DNA of 64,000 bases, from contig CAJNDS010002282.1 of assembly GCA_905221605.1 (NCBI GenBank), positions 62,001 through 126,000 on the forward strand. Reading direction: 5' to 3'. Both the position numbers and the translations under genes were made by a program. Origin of the DNA: Symbiodinium natans. Its lineage: Eukaryota; Sar; Dinophyceae; Suessiales; Symbiodiniaceae. The notes under the pieces were generated by a model. It did not search any database. It saw only the letters and a list, made by a program, of their open reading frames with translations, and had not been told where the DNA came from. Numbering within the stretch: the first letter of the stretch is position 1; each line of letters starts with the position of its first letter. Below are positions 10,300 through 20,612 of this stretch, in pieces.

Positions 10300-12635
10300 G
10301 TTGGTCTTTTGCTGCCCGCTGCCCTTGCTGAGGCCTGGCTCTTTCATCTGCTGTCGCAATACACGGGTGAGATGCCACGCAATACGAGCTGCCCAGTGTC
10401 CAAGGCCGCAGCAATTTCGTTGGACCTTTGCCCTGAGCCTTGTCTTGGCAGGAAGCCCAGTGCATGTGTGTGTGTGTGTGTGTGTGTGTGTTTTTTTTTT
10501 GCGATGGCCTACCGTCAATGCATGTACTTTCAAAAACTCGAATTCATCATGCAGAATCCGCCTGCTCTCTGGTCCGGCCCGCCTGGCTTTGCGAATGTTA
10601 AAATGAAGAGATGTATATGGGCTTTAACGGAGGCAGGAATGTAAGTTGGATCTGGCATAGCTTGCAAAAGCATTACGAAGCGAGGATCGGGAAGCATGAG
10701 CAAACGAGGAAGAATCTCGCGCCCCTCTCTCTGGCCACCATGTCAAAGTAAGACGGCGTAAGTCGGGAAGGGGGGGGAGGGGTCAGCTTGGGCAGTTGGT
10801 CGAGGTGGCAGTTGCATTGGTTGTCCCCAACTCTGCCCATTGCCAGCTCAACCTTACCTTCGCATCAGGTCGCTGCGGGCAACCTGTTGTATGGACCCCG
10901 CCCTGGCTCACATGTTCACATGCGATACCTCACGTGGGCTGCTTGCATTGGGAGAGTTTGCACCTCAGGACGCTCTTCCCTGCGCAAGCCTTCACAGGCG
11001 AAGTGAGCACATTCCTGTATGTTTTGTGGTCTGGGTGTAGGTCTTATTCATCGGCTTTAGTATGAGGGTTGGCCAAAGGTCGCCGCTTGGCAAAAGCCTG
11101 AGTGTGCGAACCCGGCCCTGCTGCTCATTTGTGGGTGACGTGGCCCCAGAATTCCCGGATGCCGCTGCAGAACTGCAGGCTGCTGATACGTTTATAATGT
11201 GGCAACAGCCCTCAACAATTTTCGCTTATCTTCGCATCTTGCCACTGCAAGAGCCACTGCCCATCACTGCCATGTCTGTGGCCCCATGCCTTGCAAGTCC
11301 TTGCACAATGCCGAAGAGGCACAGATTCTCGTATCCATGAGGTTCCGAAACGTGGCGAAACTCACACAACCGGTAGGACACTCCATCATGTGCTGATCTA
11401 TTGTGACCTTGGCCACATTCAGACAGGCGGTGCGGCGTTCGTAATGACATATGTCAGCATTTCAAGGAGGGGACCCTAAGCTCAAATTATGTCCAGAGAC
11501 ACTGTACAAGTTTGGCAAGTCATGTAGGTTCGATAAGTTGTCTTATGACTTGTGTAGCTGGTGTTCAGCTTACAATTTAGCTATGAAGTTTGGCTTGGTT
11601 ATGTAATTTGTTCATAAGTTAGCCAACAACGGTTTCTTGTGTGATAGCTTAGAGAAACATTGCCTGCACACATATGAACACCCTATAAGAAAAATACATT
11701 TTAAAGGTTTTATTGAAGAATGCGGCTTCAGTGGCTGGGATCTCGAAGCAGATCGTGTAAGAGAACAGTTAAGGCCTCAGCTCAAAGCCCGGTCTCCTCA
11801 GCAAACCTCCATCTAGGAAAAACCTCTTAGACATTTCAAGGGACATTCGCGGGAAAGAGCTAGCGACACCAGGGTATCGGGTTCGGAGCTCGCCAGAAAC
11901 ACATCGGTACCGGCACGAAAAACCATGCAGCAAAAAGGTATGGGGCTCACTTCCCTGAAACAAATCATCGACACGCATGTGTCGAGGCATGCCCTGATCT
12001 GAAGAAAACATGCTCCACTTAAGTTATGCAAGCTAGAAGTCAACTTGCGCAACTTATGTTGTAGGCCGATAAATTGCGTTGTACTTGTAGCTCAGTTAAT
12101 TTAAGTTATAATTTAGGGGCCCCTCCTTGTACAGACCATGCGAGAGCCGGTGCACAAATTATGCAGCCAGTGCGACATGGTGCAGCAGATCGTTGAACAG
12201 GCCTTGTCCTCAATTCATCAGGCCCTTCTTCGAGTCAGGTATCAGGACTCCGGGCTATAGAAAATAGGACCGTCAAGTTTCTTTGCGCAGCCCCTTTCAA
12301 GCCGAGTCGGTGGACCGGAAGCTCTCCACAAGGGAGAGCAGTGGGACCATGGCAGAATTATCCTTCCTCAGGATACTAAAATTCATGCTGGGACCACCCG
12401 GGGCTCGATCCTCAGAGATGCGGCCATCGTAGGGAGCCAGGATGAGTAGAAGCTTTCGAAAATCTTTCGTCCCTCCCAGGTCCCGCTAATATTGGTGCTC
12501 ATGTTTGACACCATGCTGGCGATGATCGTGTTCAGTCTTCTCCTGTTGCTCCAGCCCCGGCAACTTGCGTGCGAGCGTGTGCGCTGGTGCGGGCGGCTTT
12601 ACCACTTGTAGCCCCCTCAACCCTAAACCTTAAAC
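10300..12635. other. No gene recognised
   Basis: ORFs occur on both strands but none carries a motif I know. The plus-strand frame at 11130-11250 (VAPEFPDAAAELQAADTF) and the minus-strand frame at 11769-12011 have coding-like composition and may be fragments of spliced genes. Confidence 0.3.
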
Positions 12636-12807
12636 CCAGGGTGTTGCCAAAGCGCGTGCTGTCGAAGTCCAAGCTGGTGCGGACTGCGCGAAACAAGTTC
12701 CTCGGCCGCAAGAAAAGCTGCGGAGCTTCCGTGATGTTGTAAGAGCCTACTTCGAATTCCTGTGCCATTTTTTGGGCAAAGTATGCATCTTGAAGCATGT
12801 GATGTAC
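12636..12807 (-). CDS. Candidate internal exon, unknown protein
   Basis: Minus strand: acceptor TTGCAAG before GTACATCAC, then 57 open codons reading VHHMLQDAYFAQKMAQEFEV, GSYNITEAPQLFLRPRNLF and RAVRTSLDFDSTRFGNTL, then donor GGTTTAAGG. The composition is clearly protein-like. The intron that follows begins directly with a telomere-like unit (GTTTAAGGTTTAGGG on the coding strand). I do not recognise the family and could not link a neighbouring exon. Confidence 0.5.
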
Positions 12808-13146
12808 CTTGCAACTCCATGATGACCCAGATCGCAACTTGCAGGTTGCTTCGGTTTCTGTCGAGGATGGTGGAGCCAGAGTCTTACTGGCCGTATAGAT
12901 CAGCTGTGTACTGGTAAGACGTTGCAGCACGTATGCTCAGCAACTCAACTTGCTTACTGCCCGTTTTCGGAGACCTTGCCAGATGTCTCACAGTGCCTGA
13001 TAGGCTGTCGATGCAAGGACCGTCGATTGCTCAGTGGAGTGGTTTAAGAGCTTAAGAATTGCATAGAAAGTGCCACTGATTCGCGCTCCGGCTTGTTGGG
13101 CTGATGTCCGCCAAAACGCCACGGCAGAAAATCACGTCAAGTCGGG

Positions 13147-13418
13147 ACCCCTAAACCCTAAACCCTAAACCCTAAACCCTGAACCCTAAACCCTATAAAC
13201 CCTGAGCCCTTACCACCACTGAAACATTTGCCACTTCTGGCCTCGCCAAGGGTTGCCCTCCTGGTGGTCTGGCTGGGACGCAAGGTTTTTCGAGGCAGCC
13301 TGGAGCTGAGAAAGGCGAGATATTCTGGATTTGGGGCTTGGGCCCTAAACCCTAAACCCTAAACCCTAAACCCTAAACCCTAAACCCTAAACCCTAAACC
13401 CTAAACCCTAAACCCTAG
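13147..13418 (-). repeat. CCCTAAA arrays (two blocks)
   Basis: Block one at 13147-13205 has about five regular units and then CCCTGAA and CCCTATAAA variants. Block two at 13347-13418 has ten uninterrupted CCCTAAA units, the longest perfect array in this part of the window. The 140 bp between them has no recognisable gene. Confidence 0.92.
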
Positions 13419-13514
13419 CTGTCCTGGCCATCCAAGGGCTGCACTCTGTACCGAAGGCACCCCACGAGCCTCAGCAGCACAGAGTGGTCATCGGATCCTG
13501 CGACATTGCGCCAG

Positions 13515-13673
13515 CCCAGATCCTCCGAAACCCCAGGTATATGGATTATACCCTGATTCAGAGTATAGATTAGGGTATACTGCTTAACTAAGGAATATCG
13601 CCCTAATTCATCGTAATGATCCTGAGTATAAACTGGGGTATGTTCCTGAATTAGGGGTTTTGGAAGATCTGGG
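13515..13673. mobile_element. MITE family E, copy 1
   Basis: Left end CCCAGATCCTCCGAAACCCC, right end GGGGTTTTGGAAGATCTGGG. The interior has GTATACTGCTTAACTAAGG-type sequence and two GAGTATA boxes. The related copy at 33802-33903 is shorter. Length is about 159 bp, and no protein is encoded. Confidence 0.8.
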
Positions 13674-13679
13674 AGCGTT

Positions 13680-16040
13680 GCGTGCAGCACCGCCTGTGTG
13701 ATCTCAACTCAGGGCATCAGCTTAAACGCTGAAGGCACCTATGACGTGAGAGACTTGGGAAGGACTGTAAACAACGTGTACCCCAGCAGCGGAATCACAA
13801 GTCGTTCCTGTCTCTCAGGTGGCCTTGCAGTTTTCACCCACGAAGGGGTGGAATCCATTCCATGAGGCATTTTTTTTTTGACTTCTGTGGTCATTGCAGA
13901 GCAAAGGAGACTGAGTAGAAATGGCTCTTTTGTCTGAACGCTTAAGCAGGAAACTTACGTGGTGTCCTTCCGAAAAGAGGGCGTCAGCTGGGTTGAGCAC
14001 CTCGCACCACTGAAGCAGACTTTCGGATAGTTTCCGTCATAGGGTTGATGCAAGCGGCGATGCCTGCTGTGGCAGGAGTGTCAGAATTAGGATCCAAGGG
14101 CAAATGCTGAAGTGCGAGTCTGCAGAAAGGCTTTTGTGGATAAGGGCCGCTGCATGTGCTTGTGACCTGAGGCGAGAGTTCAACCAGAAGGAGAATCTCG
14201 TAGATATGAGTGGTGTTGCTGGCACCAGTGCGTATCTCTTTACTTTGTGGGTCTGGAAGCAGTAGCAGCCGCCTGGGTAGACTTGCCAGGGGATGCCAAG
14301 AAAGGCAACCGGTTCAAGCTCGGCACTCGATCCTGTTTCGTTCTTCGACAGCAGAGCTGGGGACATGCTGCGCAACACTGACAGCAATCGCTTTGTGACA
14401 ACCATACGCCTATGTTGAGTTCTGAGTAGTAAAGTGTTCGGAATGTTGCCGAAACTCAGTAAAAATAAGTGGTTTGTAATTGTGCGACATGTAAGAGTGC
14501 TCTTGCCCCCCCCCCTTGTAAGATGTGCAACACTTAAAGCCTCCGGCTTCCAGGCTGCAGCCCAACAACGATCCGAAACCTAAAGCCTCCGGCCTTCAAT
14601 ACTGCAGCGGAAAGCTCTGAAACCGAATTGTGAAGCTTGAACACTTGAAGCCTTGAAGGCTTTGCGTACATGAACAAGGGCCGAAACCGACCGAAACCGA
14701 ACAGGCCCTCCCTCCGGCAGCAACCTTGACCCCGGCCCCCCAAACTTGATTCAGGTGGTCCCGAACCGCACCCTACTATTCCCGTACAAGTTTTTTGGGG
14801 GGTTACTCATCAGCACACCACCTTCACCATCACGAACTGCTAACCAGGCGAGGCAGAAAGTGCAGGAGCGTTGGGGCTCCCCGATGTGTGGGGGTAGGCA
14901 AGAAGATATTGCTTTGGGAGTCGGAGACATTGCCCGACATGACCAAGTTGAGCAGCAGGATGCACAATAAGCTGCTATGGCAAAGTTCCAACTAAGCACA
15001 CATCTATACACACAGCATGGCTGCCGGAGTTCGAGTAAAAGGTGGCCTTCAGATGTTGAGTGAGCAATCGATGCTTCTGCCCACAACAGGACAAAACTTT
15101 CGAATCCTCTCCGACTTAGCAAGGTCAGCGGATAGATCCGGATAGCATGTGCTCTCATGTGTCACTTAGGGCTGTTGTGGACGGCCTGTCCGGAGCCTCG
15201 GACAGTCAGCTGCGCTGATGTTTCTGCCACGTGATTTCGCTGGGAGGCCAATTGCAACTCGAATAACTTTTCGGGTTTGCTGCGTGCTCAGACAAACCCG
15301 CGTTGGCCCTTTGCCAGCCCGCTGTGTGCAGCTCCTGAGGTGCCGTCTCATACTGGGGACGGGGTCCATGGAGCAGAGAGGTGCGGAGTTTCGTGCTTGC
15401 TGGAAGCAGCTACTGTACAATCATCGGCGCATATCGGCGCAATCGCCTAGCTCGCTGACGACATGCCTTACCTCGAGTGTCCCCTGCACCAGGCACCCGT
15501 CAGTACGATGGCAAAGCCATCCAAAGACTTTGGGTGCACAGGCTCTTGGCTGTTTTGTCTATAGCGCTGTTCGCCGTGAAGCGCCATGCCCTCAGGCCCT
15601 CTTGGTCCGGGACGAGAAAAGACAGGCTGGGGGCATGTGTTTAGGGTTTAGGGCTCAGGGATGAAAGGGAGCATGTTGTGGTTTTGCCACGTTCCCACCC
15701 CCAGAAGGATCGGCTGCAACACATATGATCTGTAGAGAACCTGGCAGAAATCCAGGAAGCGACAAGAAGGAGTACGTATGGCTTCAGACGAGGAACGAGG
15801 CCGGCAAGGAGCACAATGATGCTTCATGTTGGGTGACCATGCATGACTACTAGCGTGCAGCTGAGTGGGGTCGCGCGGAGAGAATTTTTCCTCCATCGTT
15901 TCGGATTCACTTTGGTGTAGAGTACAGGGTCCAAGTAGCTGAACACATTGAAGCTTTGCCTGCAGCTGCTTGTGTGAGAGCCCGAAGCTTTAAGAGTCTT
16001 GAGCCCCGCTCTTAAGGCCCCCCAGACCCGAAGCCCGGAA
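13680..16040. other. Sparse region with weak coding signals
   Basis: No family is recognised. On the minus strand, 14228-14405 reads AELEPVAFLGIPWQVYPGG and nearby residues with coding-like balance, possibly an exon. On the minus strand, 15490-15620 reads FLVPDQEGLRAWRFTANSA and could also be an exon. A short TTTAGGG tract is at 15640-15658. Everything else looks like chance ORFs. Confidence 0.3.
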
Positions 16041-16044
16041 ACCC

Positions 16045-16188
16045 CAACCCGACCTGCAGGTGCACATCAGAATACCTGTCGGCACGGGCGTTCGAGGCAA
16101 AGATATAAAGCCGGGGCCCCAAGCGACGGTAACATTCCTCAGTGTCGTGCAGACTGCTGACATTCCGTTCGTGCTGCGTGTGCGGCAC
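16045..16188 (-). CDS. Candidate exon, unknown protein
   Basis: A minus-strand frame of about 48 codons reads VPHTQHERNVSSLHDTEE, CYRRLGPRLYIFASNARAD and RYSDVHLQVG. Residue use is convincingly protein-like, whereas the overlapping ORFs in other frames are not. A second codon-like piece on the same strand upstream (about 16320-16440) reads VSDSEVYLKTMWQSFKPG and may belong to the same gene. The family is not recognised and splice sites are not fixed. Confidence 0.4.
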
Positions 16189-16914
16189 TCATCGAGAATC
16201 GTAATGAAGAAGAAAAATGGCAAGAAATGATAGAGCGAGGAATAGTGAACAGAAGAAGAGAGAAATGCCACGCATTGCTATGGCTTTCGAAGAAGGTAAG
16301 AGAGAGACAAGGAGCGCCAGGAGCAACAGAATCGACCTCAACAGTCCTGAGCTCTTTTCCGTCAGAATCCTCGCACCTGATGGTCCCTGCCCAGGTTTAA
16401 AGCTTTGCCACATCGTCTTCAAGTAGACCTCGCTGTCGGAGACCTTACAAAGACATGTAAGATCCAAAATCCTAGGATGCTCTCCGCTCTTCTCGCACGC
16501 CCCGTCAGGTCGGCGGCGAGACCCTCGTGTTGCTGCATGGCCCTGACCTCGGTGTGCCCTTAAGGATGGGGGGGACTCTCGTGCGTCCGATCTCACCTCC
16601 CCAACGAGGTCAGTTGGCACACCGCATCAACTCGGATGATGCGACGTGGTATATTGATGAGTCCAAGGAGGAGGGCAGGTGCTCCCAGGGCGCGGCTCGT
16701 GGTGACTGCTCTGCCCCCCCCCCCCCTTTTTTTCTGCTCCAGGTATATCCAGATAACCATCTTCAAGCTGGAGGCGCTGGATAGGACTCCCTGGCCGAGT
16801 TTTAGGATTGGGTGAGGGGCAAAATTTGGGGTCGGACACGGCCTTTCCTTATGGTGGGATGGGGGGGGGGGGGGGAAACTTCAGCTTTGGAAAACCTGGC
16901 CAGGTGGAGCCGAG

Positions 16915-17071
16915 TCTTCGAGGGCTCCTGCCTCGAAATGCAAGTGCTCCGCACGTGGACTTCCGATCCAGCCGTCTCTCAGGGGATGAACACCCGGAGA
17001 TTGACGTGCGGCATGTGCAGTGGTTTGTGGATCCTCTCAACCCAGGCTTAGCGTTTGGTGAGAGAGCGTGA
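16915..17071 (+). CDS. Candidate 3'-terminal exon, unknown protein
   Basis: The plus strand reads ASAPHVDFRSSRLSGDEHP, then EIDVRHVQWFVDPLNPGLAF and GERA followed by TGA. The composition is that of a globular protein. The 5' side enters from a C/G-rich repeat near 16860-16875, so the acceptor is uncertain. It lies 700 bp upstream of the first RPS7 copy on the same strand. Family unknown. Confidence 0.4.
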
Positions 17072-17776
17072 GCATTGTGAGAGTAGAAGCGACTTGCGGC
17101 TTGTAAATTCAGCGCCATGGCATTGCTGACTCTCCCTCTCTCTGTCTCTCTCTTCCTCTCTGTTGCTTGGAATAGTTGGAAGGCTGGGAGGTTTGTCTTT
17201 GGCAGGTCGGGAGTTTAGGATGTGTGCAAGTCGGAAGATACGGTTCGCAAGAGCCAGGGGACCTTTCGCGACTGTTAGCGGCTAGCGTTTATCACACTGG
17301 CTTGGACCCTTGAGATGCAATCACGCTTGTGGCCTATCGGAGATCAATTGTGGTCTGCGGCTGCAGGAACACTGGGCGATTTGGATGAATGAGAATGACG
17401 GTTGCCTGGCATCTTCCTCTGGTCCAGTCCTTATGAGAAGCCATGGCAGCTGTGTCGTGAAAATGCCCAAGGCAAGCGGCCAGCCAAACTGAAATTGACA
17501 GGTAGCGTCGGTAGCGTCCATTTCAGGAATGTGGTCCGTGAAAGCACATGGACCGCCAAAAGACTCGATGAGAAGCACCAGCAAAGAGATTTGGTGTAAC
17601 TAAACCGGCTGTAAACCAAACGATGGTCGAGCTTGCATCATGGATCATCGTGGTCAACTGGCACTCTACGAGCACATCGTGCATTTGCAGATCTTGCTCT
17701 GGAAACTCCTGCTGTTTTCACTGCTTCACTCGGGCAGTTGGCCAGGCTCAAGAGCGGCAAAATCAAAGTAGGGGAC
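17072..17776. other. 5' flank of the RPS7 array
   Basis: Between the preceding candidate exon and the first RPS7 start codon. A CT-rich run lies at 17130-17165. An in-frame extension of RPS7 copy 1 stays open back to 17633, but it is absent from copies 2-4 and I do not include it in the protein. I see no TATA box, which is usual for dinoflagellate genes. Confidence 0.5.
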
Positions 17777-18355
17777 ATGTTGAACACACGCAAGAAGCTG
17801 GTGAAGGAGAAGGGCGCTGCCCCGACGGAGCTTGACCAGGAGGTGGCAAAGGCGCTCTTCGACATTGAGGTGTCTCCTTCTTGCGACATCAAGGCTGACC
17901 TCAAGGATGTCTACATCAGTGGCGCCAAGGATGTTGAGGTCAAGCATGGTGTGGCCATGGTGGTGCACTTTCCTTTCCGAGTGTGGAAGACAGTGAAGAA
18001 GATCCAGGGCCGCCTGATCAGAGAGTTGGAGAAGAAGTTCACTAGAAAGCACGTCGTCCTCGTGGCCAACCGCACCATCTTGGACAAGAACTTCCGACGC
18101 AAGGGCCTGAAGGTGAGGCCTCGTAGCCGCACACTCACCGCAGTGCACGAGTCCATCTTGGAAGATCTAGTGGGACCCACGGAGATTGTGGGCAAGCGCA
18201 CGCGCATCTCGGTGGATGGCAGCAAGCTGATGAAGGTGCTCCTTGACCCCAAGGACAAGGACAAGGAAAACATCGAGAGCAAGCTGCCTGCCTTCGCAGC
18301 CGTCTACAAGAAGCTCACCAACAAGGAGGCGCAGTTCATGTTCCCCACGGCCTAA
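17777..18355 (+). CDS. RPS7: 40S ribosomal protein eS7 (RPS7), copy 1
   Basis: An intron-free 192-residue protein, close to the 194 residues of human RPS7. It is a component of the small ribosomal subunit, needed for processing the 18S rRNA precursor. Family signatures are plain: RELEKKFTRKHVV in the middle, RPRSRTLTAVHESILEDLV, then PTEIVGKRTRISVDGSKLMK, and VYKKLTNKEAQFMFP at the end. I chose the ATG that aligns with the starts of copies 2-4; a longer open frame back to 17633 exists only here. Against copy 2 I see only synonymous changes (codons 2, 4, the proline of GAAP and the cysteine of PSC). Its 385-bp 3' flank differs from those of copies 2 and 3, so this copy is the left edge of the array. 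Confidence 0.96.
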   Translation: MLNTRKKLVKEKGAAPTELDQEVAKALFDIEVSPSCDIKADLKDVYISGAKDVEVKHGVAMVVHFPFRVWKTVKKIQGRLIRELEKKFTRKHVVLVANRTILDKNFRRKGLKVRPRSRTLTAVHESILEDLVGPTEIVGKRTRISVDGSKLMKVLLDPKDKDKENIESKLPAFAAVYKKLTNKEAQFMFPTA

Positions 18356-18740
18356 TTAGGCAGAAGCAAAACGTCGCAGAACGCATCTGGTCACAGCGGT
18401 GATGTGAAAACAAGCGGTGCCCGGTATCCAGCTTGACGGTGAGAATTATCGGTCCAGGGTGAGGAGGCACACTAGGCGTTCTGGACGGTAGCTGCCTTCT
18501 TCAGGGAGCAACTGCATGCCGATTAGGCAAAACAGCTGTACTTAGGATGGGTATCCGTTCTGCTTTGTCAAGGTATGTCAGTCTGTACCATGCTAGACCA
18601 TTTGCTTCGCAGCCCAGTTCTTGCGGGTCATTGCAGATGGCTTGGAGCTGCCTGGCTCTGCAAAACTGGAGAGCATGAATGTTGACGTAGCGGACGGTTC
18701 AAAACATCAGCCCCTGTAGGGAGGGATCGGCCTCTCGAGC
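18356..18740. other. Spacer between RPS7 copies 1 and 2
   Basis: 385 bp of unique spacer. Only the last 50 bp or so (18690-18740, GCGGACGGTTCAAAACATC to CTCTCGAGC) resembles the 5' flank of copies 3 and 4, differing by a few bases. That conserved strip is the best candidate for promoter, 5' leader or trans-splice acceptor sequence. Confidence 0.6.
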
Positions 18741-19319
18741 ATGCTTAACACGCGCAAGAAGCTGGTGAAGGAGAAGGGCGCTGCCCCCACGGAGCTTGAC
18801 CAGGAGGTGGCAAAGGCGCTCTTCGACATTGAGGTGTCTCCTTCTTGTGACATCAAGGCTGACCTCAAGGATGTCTACATCAGTGGCGCCAAGGATGTTG
18901 AGGTCAAGCATGGTGTGGCCATGGTGGTGCACTTTCCTTTCCGAGTGTGGAAGACAGTGAAGAAGATCCAGGGCCGCCTGATCAGAGAGTTGGAGAAGAA
19001 GTTCACTAGAAAGCACGTCGTCCTCGTGGCCAACCGCACCATCTTGGACAAGAACTTCCGACGCAAGGGCCTGAAGGTGAGGCCTCGTAGCCGCACACTC
19101 ACCGCAGTGCACGAGTCCATCTTGGAAGATCTAGTGGGACCCACGGAGATTGTGGGCAAGCGCACGCGCATCTCGGTGGATGGCAGCAAGCTGATGAAGG
19201 TGCTCCTTGACCCCAAGGACAAGGACAAGGAAAACATCGAGAGCAAGCTGCCTGCCTTCGCAGCCGTCTACAAGAAGCTCACCAACAAGGAGGCGCAGTT
19301 CATGTTCCCCACGGCCTAG
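18741..19319 (+). CDS. RPS7: 40S ribosomal protein eS7 (RPS7), copy 2
   Basis: 192 residues, identical in protein sequence to copy 1, with the same eS7 signatures. It ends ACGGCC-TAG. Its 3' flank (19320-19676) is almost identical to that of copy 3 over 357 bp, with one visible C/T difference near 19522. The 936-bp gene-plus-spacer unit begins here. As an intronless member of a tandem array it fits the dinoflagellate habit of arraying highly expressed genes. Confidence 0.96.
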   Translation: MLNTRKKLVKEKGAAPTELDQEVAKALFDIEVSPSCDIKADLKDVYISGAKDVEVKHGVAMVVHFPFRVWKTVKKIQGRLIRELEKKFTRKHVVLVANRTILDKNFRRKGLKVRPRSRTLTAVHESILEDLVGPTEIVGKRTRISVDGSKLMKVLLDPKDKDKENIESKLPAFAAVYKKLTNKEAQFMFPTA

Positions 19320-19676
19320 GCTTTGACATGCATCTTTTCTCTCTACTCGCGCTGATGGCATTGACAACAAAAGTGGAGTGCAGCGGCATAGAAGAGAAGA
19401 CTTTCGGACATGTGGCTTGTGTGGTTTGATGCTAGGACTCGATTGGTGTTGGACCAGAGCCCATATCTACAGACTTCACCCGGTGTTTGTTTGCTGAGTA
19501 GCGCCATCATGTTGGCGGAGTTTTGGCGGTAACATTGTAGCACATGGCGTTGAGGGTCAGCTAGCCACCTCCGTTAGTTGTGTCCCTTCAACCCGCGCAT
19601 GTGTGTTGTCCTGGCTTGCGCAACAGCGGACAGTTCAAGACATCAGCCCCGGTAGGGAGGGATCGGCCTCTCGAGC
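19320..19676. other. RPS7 spacer, unit 1
   Basis: 357-bp spacer, repeated at 20256-20612. Both end in GCGGACAGTTCAAGACATC followed by CCTCTCGAGC just before the ATG. It contains no gene; the minus-strand ORF across it is a by-product. Confidence 0.8.
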
Positions 19677-20255
19677 ATGCTTAACACGCGCAAGAAGCTG
19701 GTGAAGGAGAAGGGCGCTGCCCCCACGGAGCTTGACCAGGAGGTGGCAAAGGCGCTCTTCGACATTGAGGTGTCTCCTTCTTGTGACATCAAGGCTGACC
19801 TCAAGGATGTCTACATCAGTGGCGCCAAGGATGTTGAGGTCAAGCATGGTGTGGCCATGGTGGTGCACTTTCCTTTCCGAGTGTGGAAGACAGTGAAGAA
19901 GATCCAGGGCCGCCTGATCAGAGAGTTGGAGAAGAAGTTCACTAGAAAGCACGTCGTCCTCGTGGCCAACCGCACCATCTTGGACAAGAACTTCCGACGC
20001 AAGGGCCTGAAGGTGAGGCCTCGTAGCCGCACACTCACCGCAGTGCACGAGTCCATCTTGGAAGATCTAGTGGGACCCACGGAGATTGTGGGCAAGCGCA
20101 CGCGCATCTCGGTGGATGGCAGCAAGCTGATGAAGGTGCTCCTTGACCCCAAGGACAAGGACAAGGAAAACATCGAGAGCAAGCTGCCTGCCTTCGCAGC
20201 CGTCTACAAGAAGCTCACCAACAAGGAGGCGCAGTTCATGTTCCCCACGGCCTAG
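19677..20255 (+). CDS. RPS7: 40S ribosomal protein eS7 (RPS7), copy 3
   Basis: 192 residues, the same protein as copies 1 and 2. It starts exactly 936 bp after copy 2 and 936 bp before copy 4. Both flanks match the repeat unit, so this is the fully embedded member of the array. Near-identity in coding and spacer sequence points to recent duplication or gene conversion. Confidence 0.96.
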   Translation: MLNTRKKLVKEKGAAPTELDQEVAKALFDIEVSPSCDIKADLKDVYISGAKDVEVKHGVAMVVHFPFRVWKTVKKIQGRLIRELEKKFTRKHVVLVANRTILDKNFRRKGLKVRPRSRTLTAVHESILEDLVGPTEIVGKRTRISVDGSKLMKVLLDPKDKDKENIESKLPAFAAVYKKLTNKEAQFMFPTA

Positions 20256-20612
20256 GCTTTGACATGCATCTTTTCTCTCTACTCGCGCTGATGGCATTGA
20301 CAACAAAAGTGGAGTGCAGCGGCATAGAAGAGAAGACTTTCGGACATGTGGCTTGTGTGGTTTGATGCTAGGACTCGATTGGTGTTGGACCAGAGCCCAT
20401 ATCTACAGACTTCACCCGGTGTTTGTTTGCTGAGTAGCGCCATCATGTTGGCGGAGTTTTGGTGGTAACATTGTAGCACATGGCGTTGAGGGTCAGCTAG
20501 CCACCTCCGTTAGTTGTGTCCCTTCAACCCGCGCATGTGTGTTGTCCTGGCTTGCGCAACAGCGGACAGTTCAAGACATCAGCCCCGGTAGGGAGGGATC
20601 GGCCTCTCGAGC
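20256..20612. other. RPS7 spacer, unit 2
   Basis: Near-identical copy of the 19320-19676 spacer, with T for C in GGTGGTAAC near 20463 as the difference I can see. Confidence 0.8.

Noticed and set aside
17735-17760. TTGGCCAGGCTCAAG upstream of RPS7 copy 1, resembling the end of the dinoflagellate spliced leader
   Set aside because: Only the last 7-8 bases match well and the rest of the leader is absent; it also lies inside an open frame specific to copy 1. Chance similarity is more likely than a leader relic.
17633-17776. N-terminal extension of RPS7 copy 1
   Set aside because: It is not present in copies 2-4 and has no counterpart in the eS7 family; the downstream ATG gives the normal length.
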